From positions 1 through 23,836 of the forward strand of contig CAZJFG010000011.1 in the NCBI GenBank assembly GCA_964545385.1: 23,836 nucleotides of DNA, in the 5' to 3' direction. Positions 1 to 6,834 of the stretch are shown here, one piece after another; within the stretch, counting starts at the first letter, position 1; every line of letters starts with the position of its first letter. The stretch is from GCA-002780795 sp964545385 (lineage in GTDB: Bacteria > Patescibacteriota > Microgenomatia > UBA1406 > GWC2-37-13). The translations under genes and the position numbers were made by a program. Under the pieces are notes generated by a model. It was not told where the DNA came from, searched no databases, and saw only the letters and a program-made list of their open reading frames with translations.

Positions 1-944
1 AAAAAGATAAAAGGAATAACAAGGCTGCTATAATGGAAATAAAAACTTCGCATATTGGTACTGCTGCTTATGCTATTTATTAAAATCTCCGGTAGACTGA
101 TCAAAAGTTCAACAGGTGAAAAAATCATATAAGGAAGATTTGGAAGAAGTAAGCGTTTCAAATAATCTTTAATTTCCAATAAAGATATATATTTCAAGTT
201 TGAATAATAGGTCAGAGCAAAATGGTTGCCACCTCGGAAAAAGGGGATAACCAGAAAGGTAACCGCAATAAAAAATAAACCTCCTATAAAACTAATTAGA
301 AAGCCTTGTTTTTTATCTTTTTGGACAAAAAACAAATAGACGCCGTACAAAAAGACAACCAAACCAACATGTTCTTTAGTCAACAGGGATAAAAAAATAA
401 AGATAAAGGTTGCCAGCCAGTTTTTTTTTAGAGAAAAATAGATCATCCAAAGCAGGAAACCGGTGGCAAGAGTCACGCCATGGAAGTCGTATAGATTGGC
501 GCGTTCCAACTGGAAAAATAACAGATAAAAAATACTGAAAAACACGCTCATCGGTTTATTTTTCAAAAGCGTTTTGGCAATTAAAAAAATCGCCCAGGCG
601 CCGCTTGCAAGAATTAATGTCTGGACAATAAGCAGCACTTCTGGTCCAGGCCAAATCCAATAAAAAGGCGCAATAAATGCAAGTATCGGATCAAAGTGAA
701 TTGCCAATCTGGAAAGATTTTTTTGTAACTCGGCATTGGACATTTCCAGAAAATGGCCGCGAGCGGTATTGTAAACCGTCTGATTCATAATCCCCAAGTC
801 ATAGTAATGTGAGTTCAACGCATACATGCGGTGGATGGAGAGAAAAGAAAATAGAATGATATATAAAAATGTAAAAAAAATTAAAATAAGTTCCAGTAAA
901 TAAATAAATTGTTTTGACTTTTGAGTTGCAGTTTTGAGTTTCAT
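1..944 (-). CDS. DUF2079-type polytopic membrane protein (C-terminus beyond window)
   Basis: Open frame of 314 codons from the ATG at 944 to the left edge, with no stop, so the C-terminus lies outside the window. A short Lys-rich N-terminus leads into a membrane helix, then the loop YYDLGIMNQTVYNTARGH, then HFDPILAFIAPFYWIWPGPE and a run of helices including LLTKEHVGLVVF. The spaced motifs YDLG, HFxP, a Trp/Pro turn, FDFH-like YDFHGV and TKE are those of the DUF2079 family of predicted membrane proteins, whose biochemical role is unknown; they resemble GT-C glycosyltransferases in layout. The start lies 2 nt after the recombinase stop, so it is probably cotranscribed with it. Family assignment is from recalled motifs. 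Confidence 0.85.
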   Translation of the reverse strand, partial: MKLKTATQKSKQFIYLLELILIFFTFLYIILFSFLSIHRMYALNSHYYDLGIMNQTVYNTARGHFLEMSNAELQKNLSRLAIHFDPILAFIAPFYWIWPGPEVLLIVQTLILASGAWAIFLIAKTLLKNKPMSVFFSIFYLLFFQLERANLYDFHGVTLATGFLLWMIYFSLKKNWLATFIFIFLSLLTKEHVGLVVFLYGVYLFFVQKDKKQGFLISFIGGLFFIAVTFLVIPFFRGGNHFALTYYSNLKYISLLEIKDYLKRLLLPNLPYMIFSPVELLISLPEILINSISSSTNMRSFYFHYSSLVIPFIF

Positions 945-946
945 AA

Positions 947-1882
947 TTATTTGTTTCCCGAATGGAACTTCTCATGAATTTCACGTAATCTTGTATTGGT
1001 CACATGGGTATAAATCTGGGTTGTTGCAATATTTTTGTGGCCAAGCATTTCCTGAACCGATCGCAGATCGGCACCATGAGTCAAAAGATCGGTAGCGAAT
1101 GAGTGGCGCAGAACGTGCGGACCTATCCGAATTGAAAGTCCTGCTTTTTTCCGGTATTTATCAATCATCCGCTCTATAGAACGCACGGACAATCTATTGG
1201 CTTCATTTGTCAATCCACGGGTTTTAGGTCCGGAATAGCGGATAAAAAGCGGACTATAGGCATCTTTTCTCTTGTTGAGGTATTTTTGCAACCAGTTTTT
1301 GGCATTTTTCGATAAAAAAACAACTCGAGCTTTGCCGCCTTTACCGATAACACCAAATTCGCTCGTTTCAAGATTGATCTGTTCACGATTTAAAGCGGCA
1401 AGTTCAGAAACACGAAGACCTGTTGAAAAAAGTACTTCTAAAATAGCTCTATCGCGGAGTCCAGATTCACTATTTGTTTCTACTTTTAAAAAAAGTCTTT
1501 GCATTTCTTCCGGAGATAAGAACTTAAGATGGCGGTCGCGAGATTTCCCGAGTTCAATCATTTCTGGAGAGATTACTGCAACACGCTGTTTCAGTAAATA
1601 GCGGAGTAAGCTCCTGACTGCTATCAAGAAGTAACTTTGTGTTTGGCGCGCCAGAGCACCCTTAAATGGATTTTTATACTGGTGAGAAAGATATAATCGA
1701 AAATTCCTGATCATGTTTTCATCAATATTTTCGACCGGAAAGTCATCAAGTTTTTGAGTTTTTAAAATCCAATCCTGGAAAAAGAGTAGGTAGTAGCCAT
1801 ACATCTTCACAGTCTTCAAAGACAGGTTCTTATCAAGTTCACAGTATTCGAGGAATCGTAATACAGCTTCTTTAATACCCAT
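947..1882 (-). CDS. xerC: Xer-type tyrosine recombinase (XerC/XerD-like)
   Basis: 311 residues starting MGIKEAVLRFLEY; an upstream in-frame start at 1918 would add 12 residues unlike the family. The N-terminal SAM-like core-binding domain (about 1-95) is followed by the catalytic domain. All six catalytic positions are visible: Arg in STGLRVSEL, Lys in GKGGKARVV, His and Arg in HVLRHSFATD, His in MLGHKNIATT, and the Tyr nucleophile in TQIYTHV. The length is right for XerC/XerD, which resolve chromosome dimers at dif. CPR genomes often carry one such gene, so this one may do the whole job; a role in mobilising the units at 5.3-7.3 kb cannot be excluded. A dif-like 11-6-11 sequence lies just upstream at 1886-1913. 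Confidence 0.93.
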   Translation of the reverse strand: MGIKEAVLRFLEYCELDKNLSLKTVKMYGYYLLFFQDWILKTQKLDDFPVENIDENMIRNFRLYLSHQYKNPFKGALARQTQSYFLIAVRSLLRYLLKQRVAVISPEMIELGKSRDRHLKFLSPEEMQRLFLKVETNSESGLRDRAILEVLFSTGLRVSELAALNREQINLETSEFGVIGKGGKARVVFLSKNAKNWLQKYLNKRKDAYSPLFIRYSGPKTRGLTNEANRLSVRSIERMIDKYRKKAGLSIRIGPHVLRHSFATDLLTHGADLRSVQEMLGHKNIATTQIYTHVTNTRLREIHEKFHSGNK

Positions 1883-1885
1883 ACA

Positions 1886-1913
1886 ATTTATCTTAAACGA
1901 CGTTATATGTAAA
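1886..1913. promoter_or_regulatory. Possible dif-like recombination site beside xer
   Basis: Two 11-nt arms, ATTTATCTTAA and TTATATGTAAA, flank a 6-nt centre ACGACG. The inner ends TTAA/TTAT and the outer ATTT/AAA resemble the 11-6-11 organisation of bacterial dif sites, and the left arm matches the E. coli XerD-arm sequence at 8 of 11 positions as I recall it. Symmetry is poor and the region is AT-rich, so this is only a candidate. It also lies in the promoter region of the recombinase gene. Confidence 0.25.
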
Positions 1914-1936
1914 ATCAAGCACTAATACACAAATGG

Positions 1937-1942
1937 TATAAT
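1937..1942 (+). promoter_or_regulatory. -10 box of tRNA-Leu
   Basis: A perfect TATAAT preceded by TGG (extended -10, TGn) lies 9 nt before the first base of tRNA-Leu. No convincing -35 box is seen. Confidence 0.7.
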
Positions 1943-1951
1943 AGGGAAGTT

Positions 1952-2035
1952 GGGCGAGTGGCGGAATGGCAGACGCGCAAGGTTTAGGACCTTGTGTCCC
2001 AAAAGGACGTGGGGGTTCAACTCCTCTCTCGCCCA
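1952..2035 (+). tRNA. tRNA-Leu (anticodon UAG)
   Basis: Cloverleaf with 7-bp acceptor stem GGGCGAG/CTCGCCC, discriminator A at 2035 and anticodon stem CAAGG/CCTTG. The loop TTTAGGA gives anticodon UAG. A long variable arm (GTCCC/GGAC) and a T arm with loop TTCAACT complete a class II Leu tRNA. CCA is not encoded, so it must be added by CCA-transferase. Confidence 0.96.
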
Positions 2036-2091
2036 CATTTTTTAGGCCGAAATATTACAACTATAGGATAATACTCTATAAGTGAACAAAA

Positions 2092-2100
2092 TGTGGATAA
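2092..2100 (-). promoter_or_regulatory. DnaA-box match
   Basis: TGTGGATAA is the exact complement of the consensus DnaA box TTATCCACA. It stands alone in the spacer after tRNA-Leu, so it may be chance or an isolated titration site rather than part of an origin. Confidence 0.3.
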
Positions 2101-2165
2101 CTTTTTGTAGATTGCTTACTATAAGTCGATAAATATATAAACCATCATCCTTACTATTGCTTTGA

Positions 2166-2171
2166 TATAAT
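2166..2171 (+). promoter_or_regulatory. -10 box of glycosyltransferase gene
   Basis: TATAAT with an upstream TG one base away (extended -10) lies 11 nt before the ATG at 2183. Transcription starting 6-8 nt downstream would leave a leader of about 4 nt. Confidence 0.6.
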
Positions 2172-2182
2172 CAATTATTAAA

Positions 2183-2899
2183 ATGACCAAAAAATTGTCA
2201 ATTATTATTCCTGTTTACAACGAATGTGTTTATATTACCCGCTGCCTTGAAAATGTCGAACAGGTAGAGATTCCAAATTGGACAAAAGAGATTATTATTG
2301 TAAACGATGGCTCAACCGACAATAGTTTGCAACTTATCAAAAAATTTGCCTCAAAAAAAAACAATATAAAGATAGTTTCTTCTCAAAAAAGACAAGGCAA
2401 GGGAGCTGCTTTAAAAAAGGGGATAACTCTGGCAACAGGAGACATCATCATCATTCAAGATGCGGATTTAGAATACGATCCTGAAGATTTTAAACCAATC
2501 CTGACGCAGTTCCAAAACAAAAATATAGATGTTGTTTACGGTTCAAGAATCCTCGGCGCAAAAATATTCCGTAATTATTCTGCCAGTATTTTTTTTCTGA
2601 CCGGAGGGATAATCCTTACAAAACTTATCAATCTTTTGTTTTCCACAAATCTCACGGATCAACCCACCTGCTATAAATCGTGGAGAAATCACCTTTCAAA
2701 AGAACTGCTCAAATATTGCCGCCTACCCGGGTTTGAGTTTGAGGTAGAAATGACAGCTTTTTTTTCAAAAAATGGCAAGATAAAAGAAGTTCCCATCCGT
2801 TATTATCCCAGAACCATAAATCATGGAAAAAAAATCCGCCTAACTGACTTTTTTCGATCTGCCGCTACCGCTTTTGGTTGTAAATTCAACTATAATTAA
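2183..2899 (+). CDS. Family 2 glycosyltransferase (dolichyl-phosphate-mannose-synthase-like)
   Basis: 238 residues, GT-A fold of family GT2. Visible motifs are LSIIIPVYNE at the N-terminus, the nucleotide-binding VNDGSTD near residue 45, GKGAALKKGI, the metal-binding DADLEYDPED near residue 95, and VYGSRIL; a basic region with hydrophobic stretches follows. The order matches enzymes that move a sugar from a nucleotide donor to polyprenyl phosphate (DPM1-like) or build envelope glycans. Sugar and acceptor cannot be told from sequence. The product could supply lipid-linked sugar to GT-C enzymes such as the protein at 7414-8916 (inference). It has its own near-leaderless promoter. Its last 60 nt overlap antisense with the end of the convergent membrane-protein gene. 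Confidence 0.9.
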   Translation: MTKKLSIIIPVYNECVYITRCLENVEQVEIPNWTKEIIIVNDGSTDNSLQLIKKFASKKNNIKIVSSQKRQGKGAALKKGITLATGDIIIIQDADLEYDPEDFKPILTQFQNKNIDVVYGSRILGAKIFRNYSASIFFLTGGIILTKLINLLFSTNLTDQPTCYKSWRNHLSKELLKYCRLPGFEFEVEMTAFFSKNGKIKEVPIRYYPRTINHGKKIRLTDFFRSAATAFGCKFNYN

Positions 2900-4090
2900 G
2901 AAAAAACAAACTACACTCACAAACTGAGTCCGATAGGTATACCAAACATGAATGTATGAATGATTGGCGGCAACAAGATACCACAGATAGGGTAAAAAAC
3001 CAATAATAAGAAGGGAGGGTATTTTTTTAAGTTTTGACGGATGAAAATCAAAACGCGCCACGCTATAAACTAATCCGGCGATAAACAGACACAAAATAAT
3101 TATTTTGTTTGTTTTATCGTAGCCTCGAAGCTGGTTAAGATTAAGCTTAATCGTATTTAGCTGGCTAAAATTTGCATCTGCCTTGTTGATCGTCCGATGG
3201 ACAACAACACTCAAAGCGGTCGATAGCGCCTCTGGAGCAAAAAGCACTTGAACAATCAACCATTTGCTAAACCAGAGAGACAAATAGCCGGTAAACCAAA
3301 AAAAAATGTTCCATAAAATTTTTTTCGGACTGTCTTTTTTTAGATATAAACTGATAATAAGCAATATCTCAAGACTTACCAAGGGAGAGGTCAAAAGATC
3401 AAAAAAAGACGTAAGTCCACCAACAACAAAAAAAATCGTATATGGATTTTTAATTTTTTTGTCCTTGAGTAACAAGTAAATAGCGCTGACCAAACCTATT
3501 AAAAAAACGCCGGAAAACTGCATTGACCGACCTATATAAAAAAAGTCAACGGCAACAAAACCAAAAATAAGAGGAATCGCGACCTGTTTTCCAAGTTTTT
3601 TCCAACTAAGGTAAATTAAAAAATAGAAAGCCGAAATCAACAGGAAAGTGATAATTATTCTTATTTGACTGTAGGAAAAAAAAACAAGCAGAGGCCGAAG
3701 ATAGATCAAATATCCATGCCAGTACCTTTCATAACCTTCAACATGCACTTTACCATGAAGATAAAGTTTTTCTAGATTTACAACCTGGTTTAAGCTATCT
3801 TCATCTCCATCATAACGGATGTTAACGAGGCTTGAGCGAAAAGGATTACCAGAATCGACCGAATAAGCGGTGTTGAGCATCAGACTATCCGTAAAATTGT
3901 CAAGTGCTATTTTTCGCCAAGACACACCGAAGCTGGGATACATTCCTTCTTTTTTAAGCGTTTCGACCGACTTGCCGATATTTTTCGAAAGAAACGAAGA
4001 GGGAATCAAACAAGTCAAAAACATGCTGACTAAAAAAAAAGCAAGAAGAAAAAAATAGCTGAAGAATATTTTTTTAAAATTACTAAGCAT
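2840..4090 (-). CDS. Polytopic membrane protein of unknown function
   Basis: 416 residues. One N-terminal helix (about 10-30) is followed by an extracytoplasmic domain of about 90 residues containing RYDGDEDSLNQVV and YERYWHGYL. About nine more helices follow, with a loop carrying SFFDLLTSPLVSLE and another with HRTINKADANFSQL. The C-terminal tail is short and basic. A large outer loop after TM1 followed by many helices is GT-C-like, but I see no DxD/DE or EK motif that proves a glycosyltransferase. I do not recognise the family with certainty. The ATG lies 6 nt after an extended -10 (leaderless). The gene converges on the GT2 gene and overlaps it by 60 nt. Confidence 0.75.
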   Translation of the reverse strand: MLSNFKKIFFSYFFLLAFFLVSMFLTCLIPSSFLSKNIGKSVETLKKEGMYPSFGVSWRKIALDNFTDSLMLNTAYSVDSGNPFRSSLVNIRYDGDEDSLNQVVNLEKLYLHGKVHVEGYERYWHGYLIYLRPLLVFFSYSQIRIIITFLLISAFYFLIYLSWKKLGKQVAIPLIFGFVAVDFFYIGRSMQFSGVFLIGLVSAIYLLLKDKKIKNPYTIFFVVGGLTSFFDLLTSPLVSLEILLIISLYLKKDSPKKILWNIFFWFTGYLSLWFSKWLIVQVLFAPEALSTALSVVVHRTINKADANFSQLNTIKLNLNQLRGYDKTNKIIILCLFIAGLVYSVARFDFHPSKLKKIPSLLIIGFLPYLWYLVAANHSYIHVWYTYRTQFVSVVCFFLIIVEFTTKSGSGRSKKVS

Positions 4091-4096
4091 AAGTCA

Positions 4097-4102
4097 ATTT
4101 TA
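4097..4102 (-). promoter_or_regulatory. -10 box of membrane-protein gene
   Basis: Read on the minus strand, TAAAAT preceded by TGA (extended -10) ends 6 nt before the ATG at 4090. The predicted transcription start falls at the start codon. Confidence 0.5.
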
Positions 4103-4126
4103 TCAGATGTAACTTATTTTCTTTGT

Positions 4127-4132
4127 CATAAT
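4127..4132 (+). promoter_or_regulatory. -10 box of small lipoprotein gene
   Basis: CATAAT preceded by TGT (extended -10) ends 6 nt before the ATG at 4139, matching the leaderless geometry seen at other genes here. Confidence 0.5.
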
Positions 4133-4138
4133 AATCTC

Positions 4139-4444
4139 ATGGAAAAAGAACCTAAGCCCACCAACTTATTTCATTTATTCTCGATCGATCTTATTGCGAC
4201 AGCTATTGCTCTTGGCGGTTGCCAACGAGTAGATGAGGAGACATTAAAACCAGGCGAGCAAACGACCACGGTTGTTTTTAGTGCCGCCACAACAGAAAGT
4301 AGTAAAATTTTTGAAAGTAATATGAATCAACCGAGAGTCATAAAATGTAGCCGCGAGGTAGATGAACATGGACTTACTAAAAAAACTGACTGTATCTTTA
4401 AAAGCAATTCAAGCATCACTCTGGAGTCTTTTATTAAAGATTAA
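4139..4444 (+). CDS. Small putative lipoprotein, unknown function
   Basis: 101 residues. Residues 10-27 are mostly hydrophobic and end in ALGGC, a plausible lipobox with Cys at residue 28. After cleavage and lipidation a soluble polar domain of about 73 residues would remain, with two further cysteines (IKCSRE, TDCIF) that could form a disulfide. The N-terminal part is weakly charged (MEKEPKPTN), so the signal is not ideal. No family is recognised. Support for a real gene comes from the extended -10 box ending 6 nt upstream, the same geometry as its neighbours, and from the fit between two minus-strand genes. It could be specific to this lineage. Confidence 0.55.
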   Translation: MEKEPKPTNLFHLFSIDLIATAIALGGCQRVDEETLKPGEQTTTVVFSAATTESSKIFESNMNQPRVIKCSREVDEHGLTKKTDCIFKSNSSITLESFIKD

Positions 4445-4476
4445 TAATAACAAAAAGAATCGTTCAAAAATCTGAC

Positions 4477-5163
4477 TTATTCAGTAAATTTGAAAGTAGA
4501 AAGCATTTGTTTTGATATGTCGTTGGATTCAATTGTACGAAACTCATAGACATGATTGCCTCTTTGAACAAGAGTCAAACGAATAACGCCACCTTTTTCT
4601 AAAGTCGTATAAGCCTCATGATTGGCAAAAGTAGTTTTTTCCAATGGGGAATAATCATCATATGTTCTACCTATAATGATATAATCAAACTTCGCTGAAA
4701 CAGAGATGTCGTAATTATCAATAAGAGTAAATGGGGTGTTTTTATGGATTGTGTCATCAAAGCGATAAATTATAGAATCAATTTTTGGATTAGCTGGAAC
4801 ATAATACTTTCCATTAACTTTTATTGATCCGTTAGTACTCATTCCACGATCGTAAATAGTTTCTACGTACCAAGGATTTCCATAGGCACAGTCTGCCTTT
4901 GACGGATATTGGACCGACCAATCAGCATCTGAATGCTTAAAAGTCTTCCATGTAATTTGCTGAGTTGGATCCGGTGAAGGAGTAACCAAAAGCTTAGCTA
5001 GTTTTTTTTGGTTAGTAGATATCTGTTTTTTTAAAGAATAATTTTGGTATATAAAATAAAGTAGACCGCCGGCAAGCAAAAAAAACAAGATGATAAAAAA
5101 TAAAGTTTTAATAAATGAAGTATTTCTTCTTAACGGCAAAACAGGAGAATTATTATTTTCCAT
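4477..5163 (-). CDS. Membrane-anchored extracytoplasmic protein
   Basis: 228 residues. A short cytoplasmic N-terminus (MENNNSPVLPLRRN) precedes one strong membrane helix (about 18-42), then a short Lys/Gln-rich stretch and the linker LVTPSPDPTQQ. A globular domain follows (about 72-228) beginning ITWKTFKHSDADWSVQYPS. The WKTY-x-WSxxYP start and ending with MLSTFKFTE are typical of small single-pass surface proteins with a PsbP/DcrB-like beta-rich domain in CPR genomes; that resemblance is inference. No catalytic motif is seen. Function is unknown, probably at the cell surface. It sits alone, transcribed away from tRNA-Ser. Confidence 0.72.
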   Translation of the reverse strand: MENNNSPVLPLRRNTSFIKTLFFIILFFLLAGGLLYFIYQNYSLKKQISTNQKKLAKLLVTPSPDPTQQITWKTFKHSDADWSVQYPSKADCAYGNPWYVETIYDRGMSTNGSIKVNGKYYVPANPKIDSIIYRFDDTIHKNTPFTLIDNYDISVSAKFDYIIIGRTYDDYSPLEKTTFANHEAYTTLEKGGVIRLTLVQRGNHVYEFRTIESNDISKQMLSTFKFTE

Positions 5164-5220
5164 ATATTAAAATGGATGAATCAAGTATTAAAAAAGTCTG
5201 TTTTTACACTATTTATTTAA

Positions 5221-5226
5221 TATAAT
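5221..5226 (+). promoter_or_regulatory. -10 box of tRNA-Ser
   Basis: TATAAT ends 10 nt before the first base of tRNA-Ser. Confidence 0.6.
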
Positions 5227-5236
5227 TGAAAAATCA

Positions 5237-5323
5237 GGAGAAGTCGCATAGTGGACGAGTGCGTACGCCTGGAAAGCGTATAAGACCGAAAGGTCTTCGC
5301 GGGTTCGAATCCCGCCTTCTCCG
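5237..5323 (+). tRNA. tRNA-Ser (anticodon GGA)
   Basis: Acceptor stem GGAGAAG/CTTCTCC with discriminator G at 5323; anticodon stem TACGC/GCGTA with loop CTGGAAA, anticodon GGA. The long variable arm AAGACC-GAAA-GGTCTT marks a class II Ser tRNA, and the T arm is GCGGG/CCCGC with loop TTCGAAT. CCA is not encoded. The 3' end and the next 6 nt recur in degenerate form at 6702 and, more weakly, at 7278. Confidence 0.97.
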
Positions 5324-5329
5324 CCGTCT
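5303..5329 (+). repeat. tRNA-Ser 3' end, proximal copy of an att-like repeat
   Basis: This 27-nt stretch covers the T loop, T-stem 3' half, acceptor 3' half, discriminator and 6 flanking bases. It aligns without gaps to 6702-6728 at 21 of 27 positions, including an exact shared CTCCGCCGTCT that runs 6 nt past the tRNA. Such a layout is what integration at a tRNA 3' end leaves behind. Confidence 0.5.
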
Positions 5330-5821
5330 CAACAACTTTATACCTACCTAAAGAATTGATGGCGAGGACAGTTGCGATTGATATCTTACATCCTGCCTTA
5401 AGAAATAATACCACAAGATTTAAAGTCCTCGGCAATGCTGTTAAGCTGCCTTTACAGGATAAAAGTTGTTCGTTTGCGACGATGTTTTTCCTAAGAGGTT
5501 GGAAGAATGCTTGAAGATGACGGCAAGTTCGTAACTCTAGATTATTCTGTTTATCAAATGTCGCCTGTTGAAATATCTGCGTTTGACCCTATACGTTTGG
5601 TGTTGGGGTTAAGAAAAATGAGTTTTGGTAATTTTAATATAAAAAAATTATTGCCTGAAATCGACGGTTATTCATATGGAAAAGATTTTTACCGGGCCTC
5701 TTTTTTGGTTCCAAGGCCGGAAATTAGGAAAATGAAATATTCTGCTGCCAGAGTTTTTTTAACTGCTCTTTTGAATAGAGAAGATAATATCTGTCTTTTG
5801 ACCATATTTCTAATGTTATAG
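5330..5821 (+). pseudogene. Class I SAM-dependent methyltransferase remnant (5'-truncated, frameshifted)
   Basis: Two reading frames join into one protein. Frame one runs open from the tRNA-Ser flank, reading TVAIDILHPALRN then VLGNAVKLPLQDKS and ATMFFLRGW, and stops at TGA 5512-5514. Frame two picks up from about 5507 with MLEDDGKFVTLDYS and ends at 5821. The series acidic motif II (AIDIL), GNA-LP-D (motif III region) and a DGKFVTLDYS strand is the order of Rossmann methyltransferases of the UbiE type. The glycine-rich motif I that should precede is missing; the tRNA lies there instead. Loss of the SAM-binding start plus a frameshift makes activity unlikely. The methylated substrate is unknown. 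Confidence 0.6.
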
Positions 5822-5897
5822 TGGTATCATACTTCGCTTTCTTTAATTCCTTTATTTAGGCATTGAAAGAGTTTCATTAGACATAATCTTTTTACGA

Positions 5898-6181
5898 CTA
5901 ACTATTTAACAAAATACTCTCAATCACTTGATTGTTTTGTCTAATTGCATCTCTCATCATATCATATCCCGCATCAAGTAATACTTCGCCTTTTTTATAA
6001 CAATCGATCTTTTTGTATAAATGTGATGAAGCAGTTTACCCTGTTCCGGTATTCTTGCTTGTGACCATTCTGTAAGAGCCTCCACATCAGCAATATCACC
6101 CAACTCTTTTATATGAAGTGCTTTATGCAATTTGGCCTTGAAACTATAAGGTCGTTTGGGTGTCAGACCTAGCTGTTTCAC
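5898..6181 (-). pseudogene. Frameshifted fragment of an unknown protein
   Basis: From a GTG at 6181 the frame reads VKQLGLTPKRPYSFKAKLHK and continues through GDIADVEALTEWSQARIP to KLLHHIY. The other frame then continues naturally as KKIDCYKKGEVLLDAGYDMM and ends at a stop at 5898-5900. The switch falls on a run of A residues near 6010, so one base appears gained or lost. The open frame also continues upstream of the GTG into the GNAT promoter region, suggesting the 5' end was cut off. Composition looks like real helical protein sequence. I do not recognise the family. Confidence 0.4.
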
Positions 6182-6200
6182 ATCCTGGAGAATAAAACTA

Positions 6201-6206
6201 TATAAT
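6201..6206 (+). promoter_or_regulatory. -10 box of GNAT gene
   Basis: TATAAT ends 8 nt before the ATG at 6215, so the mRNA should be leaderless or nearly so. The GNAT unit therefore carries its own promoter. Confidence 0.6.
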
Positions 6207-6214
6207 AAATTTAT

Positions 6215-6673
6215 ATGAGCGGTTTCTATATTGAGGAATATTCAGAAAAATATAAAGATCAGATAAAAGAAGTCATTGGAAAAACGTTGGCTGATATATC
6301 AGTAATCGATAAACAATCATTACCAATCGATGATCCAGATTTGGACAATATTGAAAATGTGTATTCTGGAAAGGGCAAATTTTGGGTAGCGATAATAGAT
6401 AGTAAAGTAATTGGAACGGTTGCAATCCAAGATATTGGGAATCAAATAGCTACACTTAGACGCATGTTTGTTTTGATCGGATACCACGGCGATGGAACCG
6501 GTCAGAAGTTGCTTGATCACGCATTACATTTTGCCAAAGATCAAGGATTTACGAAAATAATTTTAAATACTCATGAGCTCATGCACCGTGCTCACAGGTT
6601 TTATGAAAAAAATGGTTTTAAAAGAGTAGGAAAAACAGAAGATAAGTATAATTACGAAAAGATTTTAGAGTAA
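6215..6673 (+). CDS. GNAT family N-acetyltransferase
   Basis: 152 residues, full length for a single GNAT domain. Beta strands FWVAIIDSKVIGTVAIQDI lead to the acetyl-CoA-binding motif A, LRRMFVLIGYHGDGTGQKLL, where GDGTGQ replaces the more usual RGKGIG. Motif B, HRAHRFYEKNGFKRVGKTE, follows. The family moves an acetyl group from acetyl-CoA to an amine on small molecules (including aminoglycosides), peptides or tRNA; the substrate here is unknown. The gene has its own promoter, sits between broken genes and is followed by a tandem 12-nt repeat and a tRNA-3'-end-like repeat. That context suggests an acquired single-gene unit rather than a housekeeping operon. Confidence 0.9.
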   Translation: MSGFYIEEYSEKYKDQIKEVIGKTLADISVIDKQSLPIDDPDLDNIENVYSGKGKFWVAIIDSKVIGTVAIQDIGNQIATLRRMFVLIGYHGDGTGQKLLDHALHFAKDQGFTKIILNTHELMHRAHRFYEKNGFKRVGKTEDKYNYEKILE

Positions 6674-6678
6674 CTATA

Positions 6679-6702
6679 AGGATTAAAAAGAGGATTAAAA
6701 AG
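6679..6702 (+). repeat. Tandem 12-nt repeat before tRNA-like repeat
   Basis: AGGATTAAAAAG occurs twice in perfect tandem right after the GNAT stop codon. A single similar unit (AAAGATTAAAAA) precedes the other repeat copy at 7278. Confidence 0.85.
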
Positions 6703-6728
6703 TTCCAGACCCGAGTACTCCGCCGTCT
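6702..6728 (+). repeat. tRNA-3'-end-like repeat, copy 1
   Basis: Read as a tRNA 3' end it has a 7-nt T-loop equivalent TTCCAGA, 5 nt CCCGA, 7 nt GTACTCC, then G and CC. This is the same 7-5-7-1 spacing as tRNA-Ser at 5304-5323, with 21 of 27 positions identical. No 5' tRNA half is present upstream, so it is not a tRNA gene. Confidence 0.55.
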
Positions 6729-6763
6729 TTCGCCAAGACTTCAGAACGGCAAGCTGGGGTACT
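6714..6763. other. Imperfect hairpin overlapping the tRNA-like repeat
   Basis: AGTACTCC (6714-6721) pairs with GGGGTACT (6756-6763), 8 bp with one G-T. GCCGT (6722-6726) pairs with ACGGC (6746-6750), leaving a 5-nt bulge AAGCT on one side only. A competing inner hairpin GTCTT/AAGAC (6725-6729/6735-6739) exists. It has no T-tract and so is not a simple terminator. Confidence 0.5.
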
Positions 6764-6822
6764 AACTTATGTATTACGTATATATATTAGTTTATTATAA
6801 CAAAATTATATTTTTAACTTGA

Positions 6823-6828
6823 TATCAT
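6823..6828 (+). promoter_or_regulatory. -10 box of VOC gene
   Basis: TATCAT with TGA just upstream (extended -10) ends 6 nt before the ATG at 6835, predicting a leaderless mRNA. Confidence 0.5.
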
Positions 6829-6834
6829 AGTTTT

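Noticed and set aside
799..984. 61-codon minus-strand frame
   Set aside because: It is an out-of-frame shadow of the DUF2079 gene start; the correct frame is open to the window edge.
5217..5435. Minus-strand frame containing AEKAGFEPAKTF
   Set aside because: This is the translated complement of tRNA-Ser, a well-known false protein.
5507..5821. Intact 104-residue gene
   Set aside because: Upstream sequence in another frame continues the methyltransferase similarity, so the segment is better read as part of a broken gene.
6702..6728. A third tRNA gene
   Set aside because: Only a 3'-end-like segment is present; no 5' acceptor half, D arm or anticodon arm lies upstream.
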